Part shown: positions 32,205 to 44,300 of the stretch, piece by piece
Layout: each line of letters starts with the position of its first letter
Position numbering within the stretch: the stretch's first letter is position 1
From: Lepidodermella squamata
Lineage: Eukaryota; Gastrotricha
Length of the DNA: 64,000 bases
Direction: 5' to 3'
Assembly: GCA_047495785.1 (NCBI GenBank)
Contig: JBLDXI010000023.1
Span: 248,001 to 312,000, forward strand
Notes under the pieces: model-generated
Databases searched by the model: none
What the model saw: only the letters and a program-made list of their open reading frames with translations
Told to the model about the DNA's origin: nothing
Made by a program: the position numbers and the translations under genes

Positions 32205-32940
32205 CAGCAAACATGTTAATGTTAGGTTACAGTCCCGTTGCCTTGGTATTAGATGAGGATCACCCTGAAATCGAAATTCGTTACGCATCCGCTGGAGCTT
32301 TTATTTTGACATGTGGCTTCAGTCTGAGTTGCGCAGGTGCTTTCTGGAAACTGCATCAAGAAGGAGAAACTCTATCAACTCGCTTAGCGATCCAATCTCA
32401 TCAAGTGCTGCATATGGTTTGTTTCCATTCCATGTCGGCTTGATCTCGAAATTTTTGAGCTCAGAATGTCTAAAAACTATAGAAATAGACTTGCCTCGAT
32501 ACTACTCTGATGATGACAGCGTTGCGTTCCTGCCGTACAAGCTTGAGTTGCACTTGAAATGGTAAAGCCCAGCGACTGTAAGGCTTGTATCGGCAATTCT
32601 CGCGATTCATGCCGCAGCTCTGGTGCTTATCTGTTTCAGAAGCTACGGTCTTTAAATGCTTTGATCGTTATGACATATTCTAATTGCGTATTTTTCGACA
32701 TTTAGAAAATCAGAAGTTGTGTAGCTTAGAGCGCCACTGATATCGAGCTCTCCCGAACCATCAAAGCTATCCAGCTGCAGTGATGACCAGTGATGACGAT
32801 TTTGGCCGGAATCCTGATAGCCTTTGTTCTGTCGAGCAACGCCGAGGCTTTGCGAGCCACTGTTGCCGCTCTGGTTATCTGATACTGCTACCTTGGCATA
32901 GCACTCTTAAATGCTAACAAAGTGAGGCAAATTCTGCCCC
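32205..32940 (+). pseudogene. Pseudogene copy of the 3' half of the five-exon receptor gene
   Basis: The sequence corresponds to exon 4, intron 4 and exon 5 of the gene at 28014-30938: LGYSPVALVLDEDHPEIEIRY, GAFILTCGFSLSCAGAFWK, DLPRYYSDDDSVAFLPYKLE. It carries several in-frame stops and a small frame change. An intron-like segment remains between the exon 4 and 5 counterparts, so it arose by DNA duplication, not from mRNA. The ligand-binding half is absent. Confidence 0.8.
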
Positions 32941-33660
32941 GAGATGGAATCAGCGGATTTCAATCGAGGTTCAAGTCCCAAGGGGGCTTCACAATCAACT
33001 CCCAGCGAGGATCGAAACGTGCCTTGCCGCAGCAATGGAGAGGCACTTTCAACTGGATAAGCGTTACCTTTGCAACACAGAGCCTGGTATTGGAAGACCC
33101 CCGTGAAGTTAGTTGGGCAACAGATATCTGAAGCCCAAATTCAGACCAATGCTAATACTAGTTTACTGCCTACCATTCATTATAGGACGGTTCGGCCGGT
33201 GCAGATATGGCGCAAGCCAAAAAGGCTGATAGAACAATAAAAGCTTTTTAATTTAAATGGGGCAAAATGGTAATATGAACACGACCGAGGGAGGTATTGA
33301 GTGTTGTCCCGTCTAAAAAATATTTAGAGATTAGATATTTGCGCCTCAATTCTCCAAGATTTCCCATTGTTAGGGTTGTCTAACTTGCAGGACAGGACCT
33401 ACCAAATCCTTCTCTAGACCGTTTCAGTGAGCTTGAAAAAGAATTTGCGTGGCAATAAGTTAATTTTCAATTTTCAATAGTTCAATCCAATCTTGGTTTG
33501 GTTTCATATCTTCAGAGAGGGAGTTTTCGAAGTGGCGCAGTATCCTGGTAAAGAAGGCAAATAGAAAAATTTTCGGCGTACTTACGTCTGTTGAACAAGT
33601 TTTTTCCATCTTGATCTAGGTCTCATTTTATTCGGTTACCGGTTACCGGTTTTTTCTCTG
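32940..33660. other. Repeat remnant, no gene
   Basis: Contains the repeat copy related to 26340-26480 (about 32990-33130) and otherwise nothing I can identify. Confidence 0.4.
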
Positions 33661-33664
33661 CTTT

Positions 33665-34410
33665 CGTGGGTGTATAGACCAAATCGTTGCCCTGCGGAAC
33701 GTCGTGTGGAACAATGCCTCCAATGGAACTCGCCGGCGCTCATCAACTTTGTCGACTTCAAGAAGGCGTTCGTTCGATAGCGTTCACCGCGAGACCTTGT
33801 GGAGAATCCTCCTTCATTACGGCATTCCGGACAAAATTGTTCAACTCGTTGCCATGTTTTACACTGGCTTCGAATGCAGAGTACTGATGGAGGCTGGAGT
33901 GGAGAGCGAGAGTTTTTCAGTCAATTCCGGTGTTAGGCAGGGCTGCATCCTGTCACTGGTCTGGCGATCGAAACAGCTTAGCAAGGCGACCAAGGTGCGA
34001 ATCTAAAATTCCACTGTCAAAGCCGTCTTGTTATATGGCTCGGAGTGCTGGCGGGAGTTGGGGGTTGACGTAAGGAGGCTTGATGCCTTCCACAACAGAT
34101 GCCTCCGACGAATCCAAGGCATCTTCTGGCCGAGGATCGTTTCGAATGCGGACATTTGCAAATGTCGCCCTTTATCGGACGAGATCAGACTCCGTCGACT
34201 TCGCTGGCTGGGACATGTGCTGCGAATGGATGCCAGGCGCACTCCCCGAGTTGCCCTTCGGTGGACGCCACAGGGCAGCCGGGCGGTGGGGCGGCCAAAA
34301 ACTACGTGGCGGGCCACCATTGAAAATGACCTGCGCAGCATGGGGTTGAGCTGGGGATCGGCTCAGGTCTTGGCCAAGGACCGGGACCAGTGGAGAAGAG
34401 CATGAGAGGA
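33665..34410 (+). pseudogene. LINE fragment with internal deletion
   Basis: 33665-33955 encodes RT pieces (DSVHRETLWRILLHYGIPDKIV, SVNSGVRQGCILS) with a frame change. 34003-34405 jumps to the extreme C-terminus (LRRLRWLGHVLRMDARRTPR, GRPKTTWRATIENDL, LAKDRDQWRRA). The catalytic YADD/FADD part is missing. It is a different family from LINE 1. Confidence 0.75.
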
Positions 34411-34853
34411 GGCAGTGCGCCCCGCTAGGGGACTATACTGATACTACTGTCGTATTAAGCTTAGTTGCAGCATTGAAGAATGGATCGATCATACGGGTAA
34501 GAATTATAATCGTCACAGCACATGGTGGGACCGTAGGGGCCATTCATCATGATACCACCACTCCAAGCCTGACAAGCATCTGAGGATGAGAAACACTAGT
34601 GGTCGATGAAATAAAATTCGTATCAGTAGATTTACTCTTTTCATCAGGAACGCAGTGCTTGTTGTCAATAGATTGATTTCTCTGGACTAAAAGCATGGAA
34701 TGAACAAATCGATTAAAATTTTCTGTAAAATTGTTATCTAGTGCAGTGCGACATGTGTTGCCCCGCCAATTTGACACAGCTAATTATTTAACAAAATTCG
34801 TTGATACTATCACCATGTAGCTATAGTATGCGACTATTTGAAATCGTGATAAG

Positions 34854-37139
34854 ATGATGATTCGATCTTACACTTTCCTGCTATACCTTGGATGGTTATT
34901 CCAGATTCAGCAAGCAGAGGTTGAAAAAACACGCGTTATTCGTCAATTGATGGTTGCTTCCGTTAGTGTGGCCGATCCCAGACACACCTTAGCTGGGACA
35001 ATTGCTATGAACTACGTGTTTTCCCGAATAAACAACCGTAGCGACCTGTTACCCGGCTATCGCATTGAACTAGATACTCGAGATGATCTTGCGGGAAATT
35101 TTGCCGTGAAACAAATGATCGCCTTCCGCCGAGAATTCGACCCCGCTGCATCAGAAGACATCATTCCGTCTCCAATAGTAATTGGTTCCACTTTTACAAG
35201 TGGTTGTAAAGCCCTGTCCGCAGTCCACCCGTTCTACAACTCGATTGGGTTAGGTAGCTATTGCTCAGCCCCAATGTTTGCAAACCGCGATAAGCACCGG
35301 AATTTTTACTTGACCTTCACAACTGGAAAAACCACCGCAATCGCAATGTTGCTTTTCATGCGAAGAATTGGAGGCTGGAACCGCTTTGCTATTGTGTCCC
35401 AGCCTACGAACGCCTACGACTTCTCAATGGTCAGTTTCATGTACGAAAAAGCAGCGGCAAATGGTTTCGAAATTCCTTGGTACGACTCCTATATCGAAGC
35501 GGATTTCGGAGAGGCAGCTCGGAGCATTAAACAGTCAGATATTCGAATCATCGTATTAACGTTATCCCCGGCTCTAACAGTTGTCAAATTCCTTTGTGAA
35601 GCGTATTTAGCGGGAATTCGAGGGCCAAGATACGGTTTTCTTATGTTGAACTCGATGCTTGCCCCAGCCACAAATGTAGCAAACTGCTCAAGACAGATGA
35701 TTATCGATCAATATGAACGGGCCTATTTGTTCGGACCTGTCCTAAAACCAGTAAATTACTCTGCTGTGACAGACCTCGGTTACACAGCATTGGAATTCGA
35801 GCAAGCGCTATTCCGACTGGCAAATGCTACATCAATTGAGTCAGTTTTCGTTGGCTATGTACTTCACGACATTGCTCTGAAAGTTGCAATGGTTCTCTAC
35901 GAAACTGAAAAGCGGCTTAGAGCGTTCCACAATTTATCGCTGATCGATTATCTAAAATTCCCAGAAACTATTGGTCGGGTATCTAATGAAGCGATGGTGA
36001 ACACCAAGGTGAATGGGGTTAGAATTGGACCAATGTGGTATGGCTCCAAAGGTGAAGTCAAAGGAGAAATCGAAGCCATTTCAACGTTCAAGCTTTCCTC
36101 TGGAACACAGGATATAGCTTTCGTCACGCAGAAACATGACAATTTAGAGGAATTCGAATTCGATCACTATCAATTACAGCAAACTAGTAACATGAGTTGG
36201 CCAGGAGGTTTGAGACCCAAAGATCGCGCCTCAACATCAGCAATTACTTCAGAAATCTCCCCAACAGCTGCAAGCATCTGCTGGGCGTTGACTGTAGCTC
36301 TTACGCTCTTTCAACTAGGAGGATTTATTGTCATTATTTTGAAATCGGCGGATTACAAGTTCCTGAAACTTGTCGGCCTGACCGGTTGCCTACTGCTAAA
36401 TGCCTCTGCTTTGATATTTTCCATCAACCGCAATCCTACATCTGTTGCTCTAGCTGTTTCTTCTGTTTTTGCTTTGTCTTTTGGGGCAACCATAACTTTC
36501 AGCGTCAGTTCCATGCGCATTTTTGTCTTGAAGAGATATGTATTGAATACTGCTAGAAATCGGCTTGAGAGTAGAATTTTCTCTATTCAGAGCAAAATAT
36601 TTCATGAAAAAAGATCTGAACGGAAATCGGCGGTGGAAACCGTAAATATCGTATCACCGAAGAAAATTGACAAACTGGTTTCGCTAATTAGTTGTTTTCC
36701 CATTGCATTGATTTTACTTCTTTTGGTTGCTTGGATCTCGACACAAAACATGGCGTGTATGAAAAGATTGGCTTCTGAACCCATTTACCATATAGATCTT
36801 GACTTGGTCACTGAAACCTGGATAATTCAATGCCCGATTCGAGATTGGAAAATTTTAGCTTCAATAATTTCCGCGAATTTTTCACTGGTATTATTCGCGC
36901 TGGTTGTAACGTTCCAGTTACGGAATCTTTCCTCTGTTTCAAGTCGTTTTCGAGAATTTTGGGCGAGTTGCATCAGTGGGGTCATTAGTGGAACCTTACC
37001 TATTGCCGGGGCTCTGTTGGCACTGGCAACTGCTAACGCGCCCCTACTACAGCAGATAGTAATGGCTTTTGCGATCATCGTGATATCCGGACTCGAGTCA
37101 GTCGTTTGGATCTATCCCTGCTTTTTGAAACTATTTTGA
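34854..37139 (+). CDS. GABA-B-like class C G-protein-coupled receptor, intronless (copy 2)
   Basis: A 761-aa single-exon ORF, roughly half identical by eye to the copy at 23371-25650. It has a signal peptide (residues 1-20), a ligand-binding domain with TTGKTTAIAMLLFMRRIGG, the strictly shared block MWYGSKGEVKGEIEA, the WPGG..PKDR motif before TM1, seven membrane segments and no cytoplasmic tail after TM7 (ends YPCFLKLF). No obvious TATA box. An AATAAA at about 37203-37208 would place its 3' end inside the convergent fucosyltransferase gene. Both intronless genes could come from an ancient retrocopy followed by duplication; this is inference. Confidence 0.85.
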   Translation: MMIRSYTFLLYLGWLFQIQQAEVEKTRVIRQLMVASVSVADPRHTLAGTIAMNYVFSRINNRSDLLPGYRIELDTRDDLAGNFAVKQMIAFRREFDPAASEDIIPSPIVIGSTFTSGCKALSAVHPFYNSIGLGSYCSAPMFANRDKHRNFYLTFTTGKTTAIAMLLFMRRIGGWNRFAIVSQPTNAYDFSMVSFMYEKAAANGFEIPWYDSYIEADFGEAARSIKQSDIRIIVLTLSPALTVVKFLCEAYLAGIRGPRYGFLMLNSMLAPATNVANCSRQMIIDQYERAYLFGPVLKPVNYSAVTDLGYTALEFEQALFRLANATSIESVFVGYVLHDIALKVAMVLYETEKRLRAFHNLSLIDYLKFPETIGRVSNEAMVNTKVNGVRIGPMWYGSKGEVKGEIEAISTFKLSSGTQDIAFVTQKHDNLEEFEFDHYQLQQTSNMSWPGGLRPKDRASTSAITSEISPTAASICWALTVALTLFQLGGFIVIILKSADYKFLKLVGLTGCLLLNASALIFSINRNPTSVALAVSSVFALSFGATITFSVSSMRIFVLKRYVLNTARNRLESRIFSIQSKIFHEKRSERKSAVETVNIVSPKKIDKLVSLISCFPIALILLLLVAWISTQNMACMKRLASEPIYHIDLDLVTETWIIQCPIRDWKILASIISANFSLVLFALVVTFQLRNLSSVSSRFREFWASCISGVISGTLPIAGALLALATANAPLLQQIVMAFAIIVISGLESVVWIYPCFLKLF

Positions 37140-37150
37140 GCAAAAATGTA

Positions 37151-38695
37151 TTATTTCTTCAGTGAATATCGTAATAAGGTTAGCAATATAGTCGATAAGA
37201 AAAATAAACTTGTTAACAGGTGATCAAGAACAATCAGTCTAAAATTTGTCCACTTCGAGTAGAATTCATAATGACTGGAATGGAAATTCGATGCCCTGGG
37301 TAGATGGCATTGCCCGAAACTGGCTGGCGTTAGCTGTTCGTAGACTTTCGGCTCCTTATCGTCCTCCCACAGCCTCTTGCATGCTTTCAATAAAGCTTCG
37401 TGAATCAGGATTTTAAAAGCTGCGATGTCGTACTTCAGTTGCCATTCGAAATATTGCTGAACAAGATGTTTACTGCTGGGCTTTGAGAGATTCTTCATAA
37501 GTTGGACCAAGTCGGTCAAACTAGCAAAATCTCTGACGTCAATGAATGAAGCGGGAGGCATGACAGTTTTGTAATCAGCTCCACCTAGAACAATAGGTAT
37601 TAAACCAAATTGTTTACTGGCCAGCAACCCTCTTTCCGCTTTTTCTGTGGTGTAGTTGTCGCAAATTGAATTTTCAAAAGACAAATAGAACCGGTAATTG
37701 AATAACTCCTCCTCTGCTAATTGAAAACCACTGCATTTTCCAAAGACGTCGATACTGAGGCCTAGTGAAACAAGCTCAGCAACAACAGACTCACGATCAC
37801 TTTCGGATCTAATGCAAAAGGTTATTGATTTTTGTCATTTTTATCAAATAAAGATGCAAACCTGCAGTTGCTAACAATCCATAAGGCGTCCTTTTGTCGA
37901 GTGGAGAACATTTCTGCAAAATGTTCTATTCGAAGCTTCAAGTTCTGCTGAAAGAACTCGTTAGTTAAAGAATCCTGCGGGAAAGGAGCTGCCTCCCAAT
38001 ATGGTACATGAATGTCAGAGCGTTCCGAATAGCTCATAGTCCAGTTGAACTTGTAGTGGGACATGAATTCCCAATCTATTGCGTCTCTAACATTCACTTG
38101 CGGTTCGAGGTTGAAGAAAACAAAACGCTGCCATGGATCTCGACTATAGGGCATATCGAACCGATTGATATCCAGTGCGTGAAATAAAACAGCATCGGCC
38201 CTAGGTAGTTTTGAGCGGTCGATACTCGCGGCACAGTGCAATAAAGAAGACTGATTGTTCAAAGACACAGTCAGCATAAAATCCTCATCTTTAGGCTGAT
38301 CTCGCCAGTAAAGCCATGGCTTAGCACCAAACCTAATTAATGCCATTCTGAAAAGTACTAGGAATGTTTGCACGCTCTTACCAATCCGTCCACAGTAACA
38401 TTATTTTGATTTCTTCGGTAGATTGGCTGCGAACGAGGGGATCTGAAGTTAGGAAATAGCTGCGCAACCTGTTCGCAGCTTGAATCAAAGTCAATCGATC
38501 GTATCGATAAACCACAATGACAAAAATCATCGTGAAAAATGCGGTAATGACATATTTTTGATGAGATCGGCGCATGCGGGAATTAACGGCGAACCCGCAT
38601 AATCTCATCAATGATTTTAAAACTGAATGAACATTTAAGAAATTTGCACGCGTCAACTGTTGAAATGTTTGTGCCGCCAGATTAAAGCATAGCAC
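37151..38695 (-). CDS. Alpha-1,3-fucosyltransferase (GT10 family)
   Basis: Three exons on the minus strand, 38695-38382, 38332-37862 and 37808-37151, joined by 49- and 53-nt introns in phase (480 aa). The N-terminus has a short cytoplasmic part and a TM anchor at about residues 48-64 (YVITAFFTMIFVIVVY), as in Golgi type II enzymes. The GT10 stem/N domain (DAVLFHALDI) follows. The conserved donor-binding motif FYLSFENSICDNYTTEK and the GLIPIVLGGADY segment are complete. These enzymes transfer fucose from GDP-fucose to GlcNAc of glycans. Unusually, the C-terminus ends in a hydrophobic stretch (LLTSLFFLSTILLTLL) that could be a second membrane segment. The exon 1/2 junction uses the acceptor ATTAG|GTTTGG. 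Confidence 0.85.
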
Positions 38696-38753
38696 ATGTG
38701 TTTCCTGTTCTTATGCGGGCTCTTGGCAGTTTGTAGCCGGTCGGGAACAATGC

Positions 38754-38761
38754 CTATATAG
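38754..38761 (-). promoter_or_regulatory. Candidate TATA box for the fucosyltransferase gene
   Basis: TATATAGG on the minus strand lies about 60 nt upstream of the first ATG. Confidence 0.35.
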
Positions 38762-39524
38762 CTAAGCTTTAACACGCTATGAGAGCTCTCGAGATAAAAG
38801 CTATTTTGACTGCGCGCATTTCATTATTATACTCGGTACAGCTTCACATATATTGCGTTTCGTGTACATTAAAAGTGACTGTGAATAACAGTTTCAGACT
38901 TAGAGTTAGTTCATAAATACAAACGCAATATTTTCCAATAATTGAGGCTAAAATTGATACGAGAAAAGTCATGAGACGTAGCTCATTTTGCCCAATTAAA
39001 ATAGTTCAAACCATTTTTTCTCACGATGCTCAAAATTCTCGCATCGTGAGGGGCTCTCCAGATGGCAAAACACCTTCCACATGCTATTCGAGAGGCGGTT
39101 TTGCGACGAGTCTATATTGTCAGCTTCTGAACGATGCCTGCGAGCCACGCATGAGAAAAGCATGGTGGTATGGTAGTGTTATCCGACTAATTGGTATTTC
39201 GTCACGAGCTGTCGATTTCTGTTGTTGGAGCTGTTGGATTCCGGCACGGATTCCGGCCGGGTGTTCAGTTCGGTTTTCAGCTGATTCGGTTCGGAGTTAG
39301 GTAAGGTAAGTTGAGCTACACAGTTGAGCGAATAATTTGAGCGCGAATTTTAAATTCACCCTTGTCAGATGATATTAATAAAATGTTATTTTCTCATGTT
39401 ATCTATTTTATGCTCTTTTCGCTATCATTGTGCTATTTGTTGACCTTGACCGCAGAAATTGCGCGGGCTTTATTTCAATATGGGGTTCTTGAGCATTTTT
39501 TCATGAGGGCTGAGTCATGATGCA

Positions 39525-40640
39525 ACCTGCCTCCAACGACGAAGCGCCTGAAAGAGCTGGAGTACGCGGACGATCTGGACTTCCTCCTCGACACCAGAAG
39601 TCAAGTCGATGCCACAGAGAACTTAACAGTGAAAACTCTTGCCGAGTGGAACCTTCAAGTGAACGTGGCGAAGACGGAGAAAACGCACGTCTTCAGGAGC
39701 ATGAATCGAAGACGGAGAAAACGCACGTCTTCAGGAGCATGAATCGAAGACGGAGATAACGCACGTCTTCAGGAGCATGAATCGGCCGAAAGCTGGCGCA
39801 AAGTCAAGAAACTGGGTAGCCTTCTAGGTGACTCCGAAGACATGGCGTATCAGCCTCTCCTGGGCAGCGTTCGGCAAGCTAGATGCAATCTGGCGATCGA
39901 ACATCGTATTAGTCGACAAGAAAATCGGCATATACCTACAGAGCCAAAACCAAACCAAAACCAAACCTCTTGTACAACAGCGAAACATGGGGGCTTACAT
40001 CTACGATGGAGCAGAAGCTCAATGCCCATCACAGGGATCAGCTCCGCAAGATTTTGGACATTATCTACCCGGACACCATTTCCAACGAAGACCTATACCA
40101 TGAAACGAGCGAAGAACCACTGTCCTTGACTGTAAAGAGGCGAAGGTGGAGACTATTCGGCCATATCCTACGGCTACCGGCGTTCACCCCCGCTCAGGTC
40201 GCCATGGACCAATACTTCGAAACACTCGGTCAACCCTTTCTTGGGAGAGGCCTGATCACATTGCCGAAACTCCTCACGAAAGATCTCCACGAAACCTTTG
40301 CCTTAAATATCGCCTTTCAAAACGATCATGACTACATCAAGAGACAGCCCTGGGTCCCCAGTCTGAACTGCCACAAAGACCTCGTCCATCTGAGGGAGCT
40401 GGCCAGCAACAGAACCTGGTGGCGAGAACTGGTCGAAAGAATCTGTGCCTCTGGTGTGGAAGCGGCGAAACCCTGAACTGGGTGGAAAGCCGTAATAATC
40501 ATCATCAGCTGAGTCATGAGGCGCCTTGGGAGGGGCCTAAACACCCTGCTGAAAGTCCTCACGAAAGACCTTCAAGAAGTCTTCGCTTAACAAGTCGCCT
40601 TTCAAAAACGATCATGACTACACCAGCGACAGTCCTGGGC
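39525..40640 (+). pseudogene. LINE remnant (RT and C-terminus), rearranged
   Basis: 39530-39780 encodes YADDLDFLLDTR...NVAKTEK, an RT catalytic and thumb region. 39970-40476 encodes the C-terminus (RRRWRLFGHILRL, LLTKDLHETFALN, NRTWWRELVERI). 40500-40640 is a second, shorter copy of the same C-terminal part (GPKHPAESPHER / frame-shifted). Frames are broken several times. Confidence 0.7.
39670..39783 (+). repeat. 38-bp tandem repeat, three copies
   Basis: Unit starts GAAGACGGAGAAAACGCACG; the first two copies are identical and the third has one visible change. It expands a piece of the LINE RT region. Confidence 0.9.
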
Positions 40641-40739
40641 CCCCAGTCTCAACTGCCACAACTACTGCGTCAGCTTTCGTCTCCTGGATCGCCAAGATGT
40701 CAGGTTGGTAGGCCATGGCATCTGCGATGATCTGCCTTT

Positions 40740-41305
40740 GTTTGAGCGCGCGGAAAATTTAAGACATGCTTACCCGGCGTGATGTTGCTGCTGGAAGGAT
40801 CAAAACATGACTTTAAAAGCCCTTAAATGCGAGATCGAAACTGAGCTGAAACGTATTCGTTTACGTATACCGGAGACCCCTTTCCCAGGGTTCTCATCTC
40901 TGGTACATAATAATACTGCTGATATGTAATTTAATACTTAGTCCAACGTGACCCTGATCCTGTTTAGATTTTGAGCAGTGCTGATTTGAATCTGCTCGTG
41001 TAGTCTCCGTAACTTGCGAGAATGCGACAAATGCGATTTGACTATTTTTTAACAATGAATTTTTGATTTTCATTCGTATGCAAGAGATAGCCCAATCGGC
41101 AGCTAGCTAGTAGTTAACTAGCGGCTATCTTTCTATATCACAGTCCCTCTTCCAACTCCTCGCAAGCCCATACTGCAGGCGCCCTATTTTTCCTATCTTT
41201 ATTTCCTGAACTTTCTTGAACGCTTTAGCGTAACGCAAAATGAAATAGCACCATCGTTATGTCACATTTTTCCTTCTTCCAGATTGTTTAGATTTTAATC
41301 GCAAA
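40740..41305. other. No gene recognised; upstream region of TFIP11
   Basis: AT-rich with no ORF of note. The TFIP11 promoter should lie here, but no core motif stands out. Confidence 0.4.
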
Positions 41306-44300
41306 ATGTCATCACCGGAGTACGAAGGCTTCGGTATCACAGACCATGACGTCATGGACGCGATGGACCCACTGCGTCGGCAAAAGAAACGCACCAAAGA
41401 AGAGTCGATCTACGGAATGTGGGCTGACTCAGATGACGAATCTTCAGAACGCGCCGGTCTAGGCGCTGGTAAACGCGGCGGTAAAGCGGACTACACGCGC
41501 CCTGTCAACTTCATAAGCGGCGGCTTGAAGAAAACGCAAGCGGAAATGGACGCTGATGAAGAAGTAAGCGATTGTGTTCGAAATTTTGAATATGAAGTTG
41601 TACCAATTTGACCGCTTTAGGAAGAAGAACCTGAGGTCGTGAAAAAGCCGAAAGAATCTCGTTTTTCGGGCGTAAAACGAGTCGATCGATCTGCGTAGGT
41701 TACTATCCATGTTAAAAGCCATTATTTGCAATTGTACGTGTCGTTTCAGAGCTCACGATCTTGGAGATTTCGAGAAGTATACGAAAGGAATTGGGAAAAG
41801 ACTTCTAGGCAAGGTTTGTTTCTTTCTATCATCGAAATTCGCTCTGATTTCATGTGTTATAGATGGGCTGGTCCGCTGGGCAAGGTCTCGGCAAGAACCA
41901 ACAGGGCATCGTGAAACCGGTTGAAGCCTTCGTGAGGAAAGGCAAAGGAGCGCTTGGTTTTTACGGCTCTGAACGAACTGAACCAGCTGCCCCGGTTCAA
42001 AAGGAAGAAAAACCGGCGACTCGTAAAGACGGCCAAGCTGCTGCCGGGCCGAAACTCGGCCAATGGAAAAAGGCTCCCGGGGTGAGTTTTATTTTGTCGA
42101 GTTGCTATTATTCCAGCGACAAATGACTGCTCTGCAGCTGATCGGAATCCGTTTCAGTGCTGAATTCCATCAAAATTTTTGACAATGCATCATTTCTGAT
42201 AGCATTTGATTTTGAACCTGGAATATTTCATTATCGATTGCATTTAGCTGATTTTATTTGTAGTCTTGTGTCGGTTTCTGAGAAAATTGCCGAGCATCTT
42301 TGCAAAAATGTGGTATTTAATGATTTTAATTTGAAATTGGTACTGAAGTACGTTAAATTCATTTATTTCCTTGAATTTTAGATTGAATTAGATGGAAAAA
42401 ATGAATCCAATTTATTCTTTCAAAAATGCTGTGATTTTTCATAAAATCATGTTTTTAAGCATTTTACACTTTAATTGAAGTAAGGCATGGAGAAACCTAA
42501 ATTCGCGTCGGTTCTAAGATGTTTTCAGGCTTCTTTTCGAGGAAAATTCAACAAAATGCCTCCATTCGCTCGACAATCTGCTCAGAACACATTTCATTTT
42601 CACCAAGGCAACGATCAATTTTAGAATTTTTAACCAACAATTCTAATTTAACAAGTAGTGGTCGGCGTTAAATAACACTGGTCAAATTATGAAATTTTAG
42701 CCGACATTCGAAACGCCGACACGTATTTTATTTCATGAAACGGCGATTTGGGTGTATATTGTTTTGTCAGCTAATTCCTTGTTCCGTCAGCTAATTCCTG
42801 TTTTTGTCAGAAGTATCGTTTTCTGACAGCAATGACTCTTTTTGACAGCAGAACTACTATTTATCAGCTAATTTTGAATAAAATTAAAATTATCTAAAAA
42901 AGTTGAACGTCTACTGCGAGCTACTGGGTGATATCGCGAAAAATGTCCGGCAATGTTCGGCAATGTCCGGCCGCCAAGTCAGCCGATTTTTCCTCAGTCC
43001 TACCGTAGTAATTATCGTAGTTTTATCTTTTAATATTAGTGCTCATTTTTCGCAAAAAAGTAGCAAAAAGCGAAAATTTACCTTGATTGCCTGTAACTAC
43101 TCGAGCTACCTACTACCTATGTATGATATACTTTTGCGAAATCGAACCCGAACTCCCTCTCTACTACCCCCACACCTATCACTCTACAGAATAACAAGGA
43201 ATTACCACACTTCTATCGTCGCGCCAAACTCATGTCGAAACCTCCAGGATGAAAACTTGAAGTCTTGTATACCGCCTTTTTCTAACCCTTTAACCCTGAC
43301 TAGTTCGCAGCCCAAGCGATTCATATTTGTGCTGTTATGACGCGTCGAAAGTGCCAAAAATGCGGTTTCAACAGATTATTTTGGATTTTGGACTGATTGT
43401 GCGCGCGTAGTATTCGTTGAAACTGGCCGTGGATTCATTTCAACCCGAATGTTGAAATTATTGGAAAAATGTATAATTCGCATTTATATGATCTTGGCTA
43501 GCGATATAGGGTTTGAATTACAATTAACATTTAACTAGCTGATAAATAGTAGTTCTGCTGTCAAAAAGAGTCATTGCTGTCAGAAAACGATACTTCTGAC
43601 AAAAACAGGAATTAGCTGACAAAATGCAAAAATTAGCTGACGAAACTAGATTAACTCGGCGATTTTGAGCATCTTACATTTTTACAGATGCTGATTCAAA
43701 TAGCGATAAATCAAACATCTATCCTTTTCGCGAGGAAATATTTTTCGACAAATTGTCAAAAATCTTATCACAAATTACAGAATGAAATTAACAAGTCGTC
43801 TGTGTTATCAGTTTTAAATCGCAAATTCTACCGTTTTCGAGCTTTGAAAAAGGTGATAAAAAATAATTCTTTAAATTGAAGCTGAAAAATATCGCGATTT
43901 ATTCAACCAATTCACCAAATAAAACCCGAAAATACGGCTCAATTATTCAGTAGTTTTCGCTATAGGCTATTTTTTCTTGATATTCATTCTGAAATGTTTT
44001 TAGTTCGTCAGTTGAATTTTTAAATTCTTAATCTATGAGCTGTTTGATTTTACACAAATTTGTTTATGGGTGAGTACAAATCTGTCGCCCAAAATTAAAT
44101 AAGTGCGCCCCAGTTTTGCGCCCTTAAATAAACAAGTGCGCGCTGGTTGCGTAATCCGCGCCCACGTTCACGCAACGCCGCGCTGCAACACGCTAAGCCG
44201 CGCGCATTTTGAAATACGCCGCCTTAAAATAAATAATGTCGCCCCATTTAAAGCTTGAGTCGCCGATTTTTTTCGCATGGTTTTCAGGACGGGATAAGGA

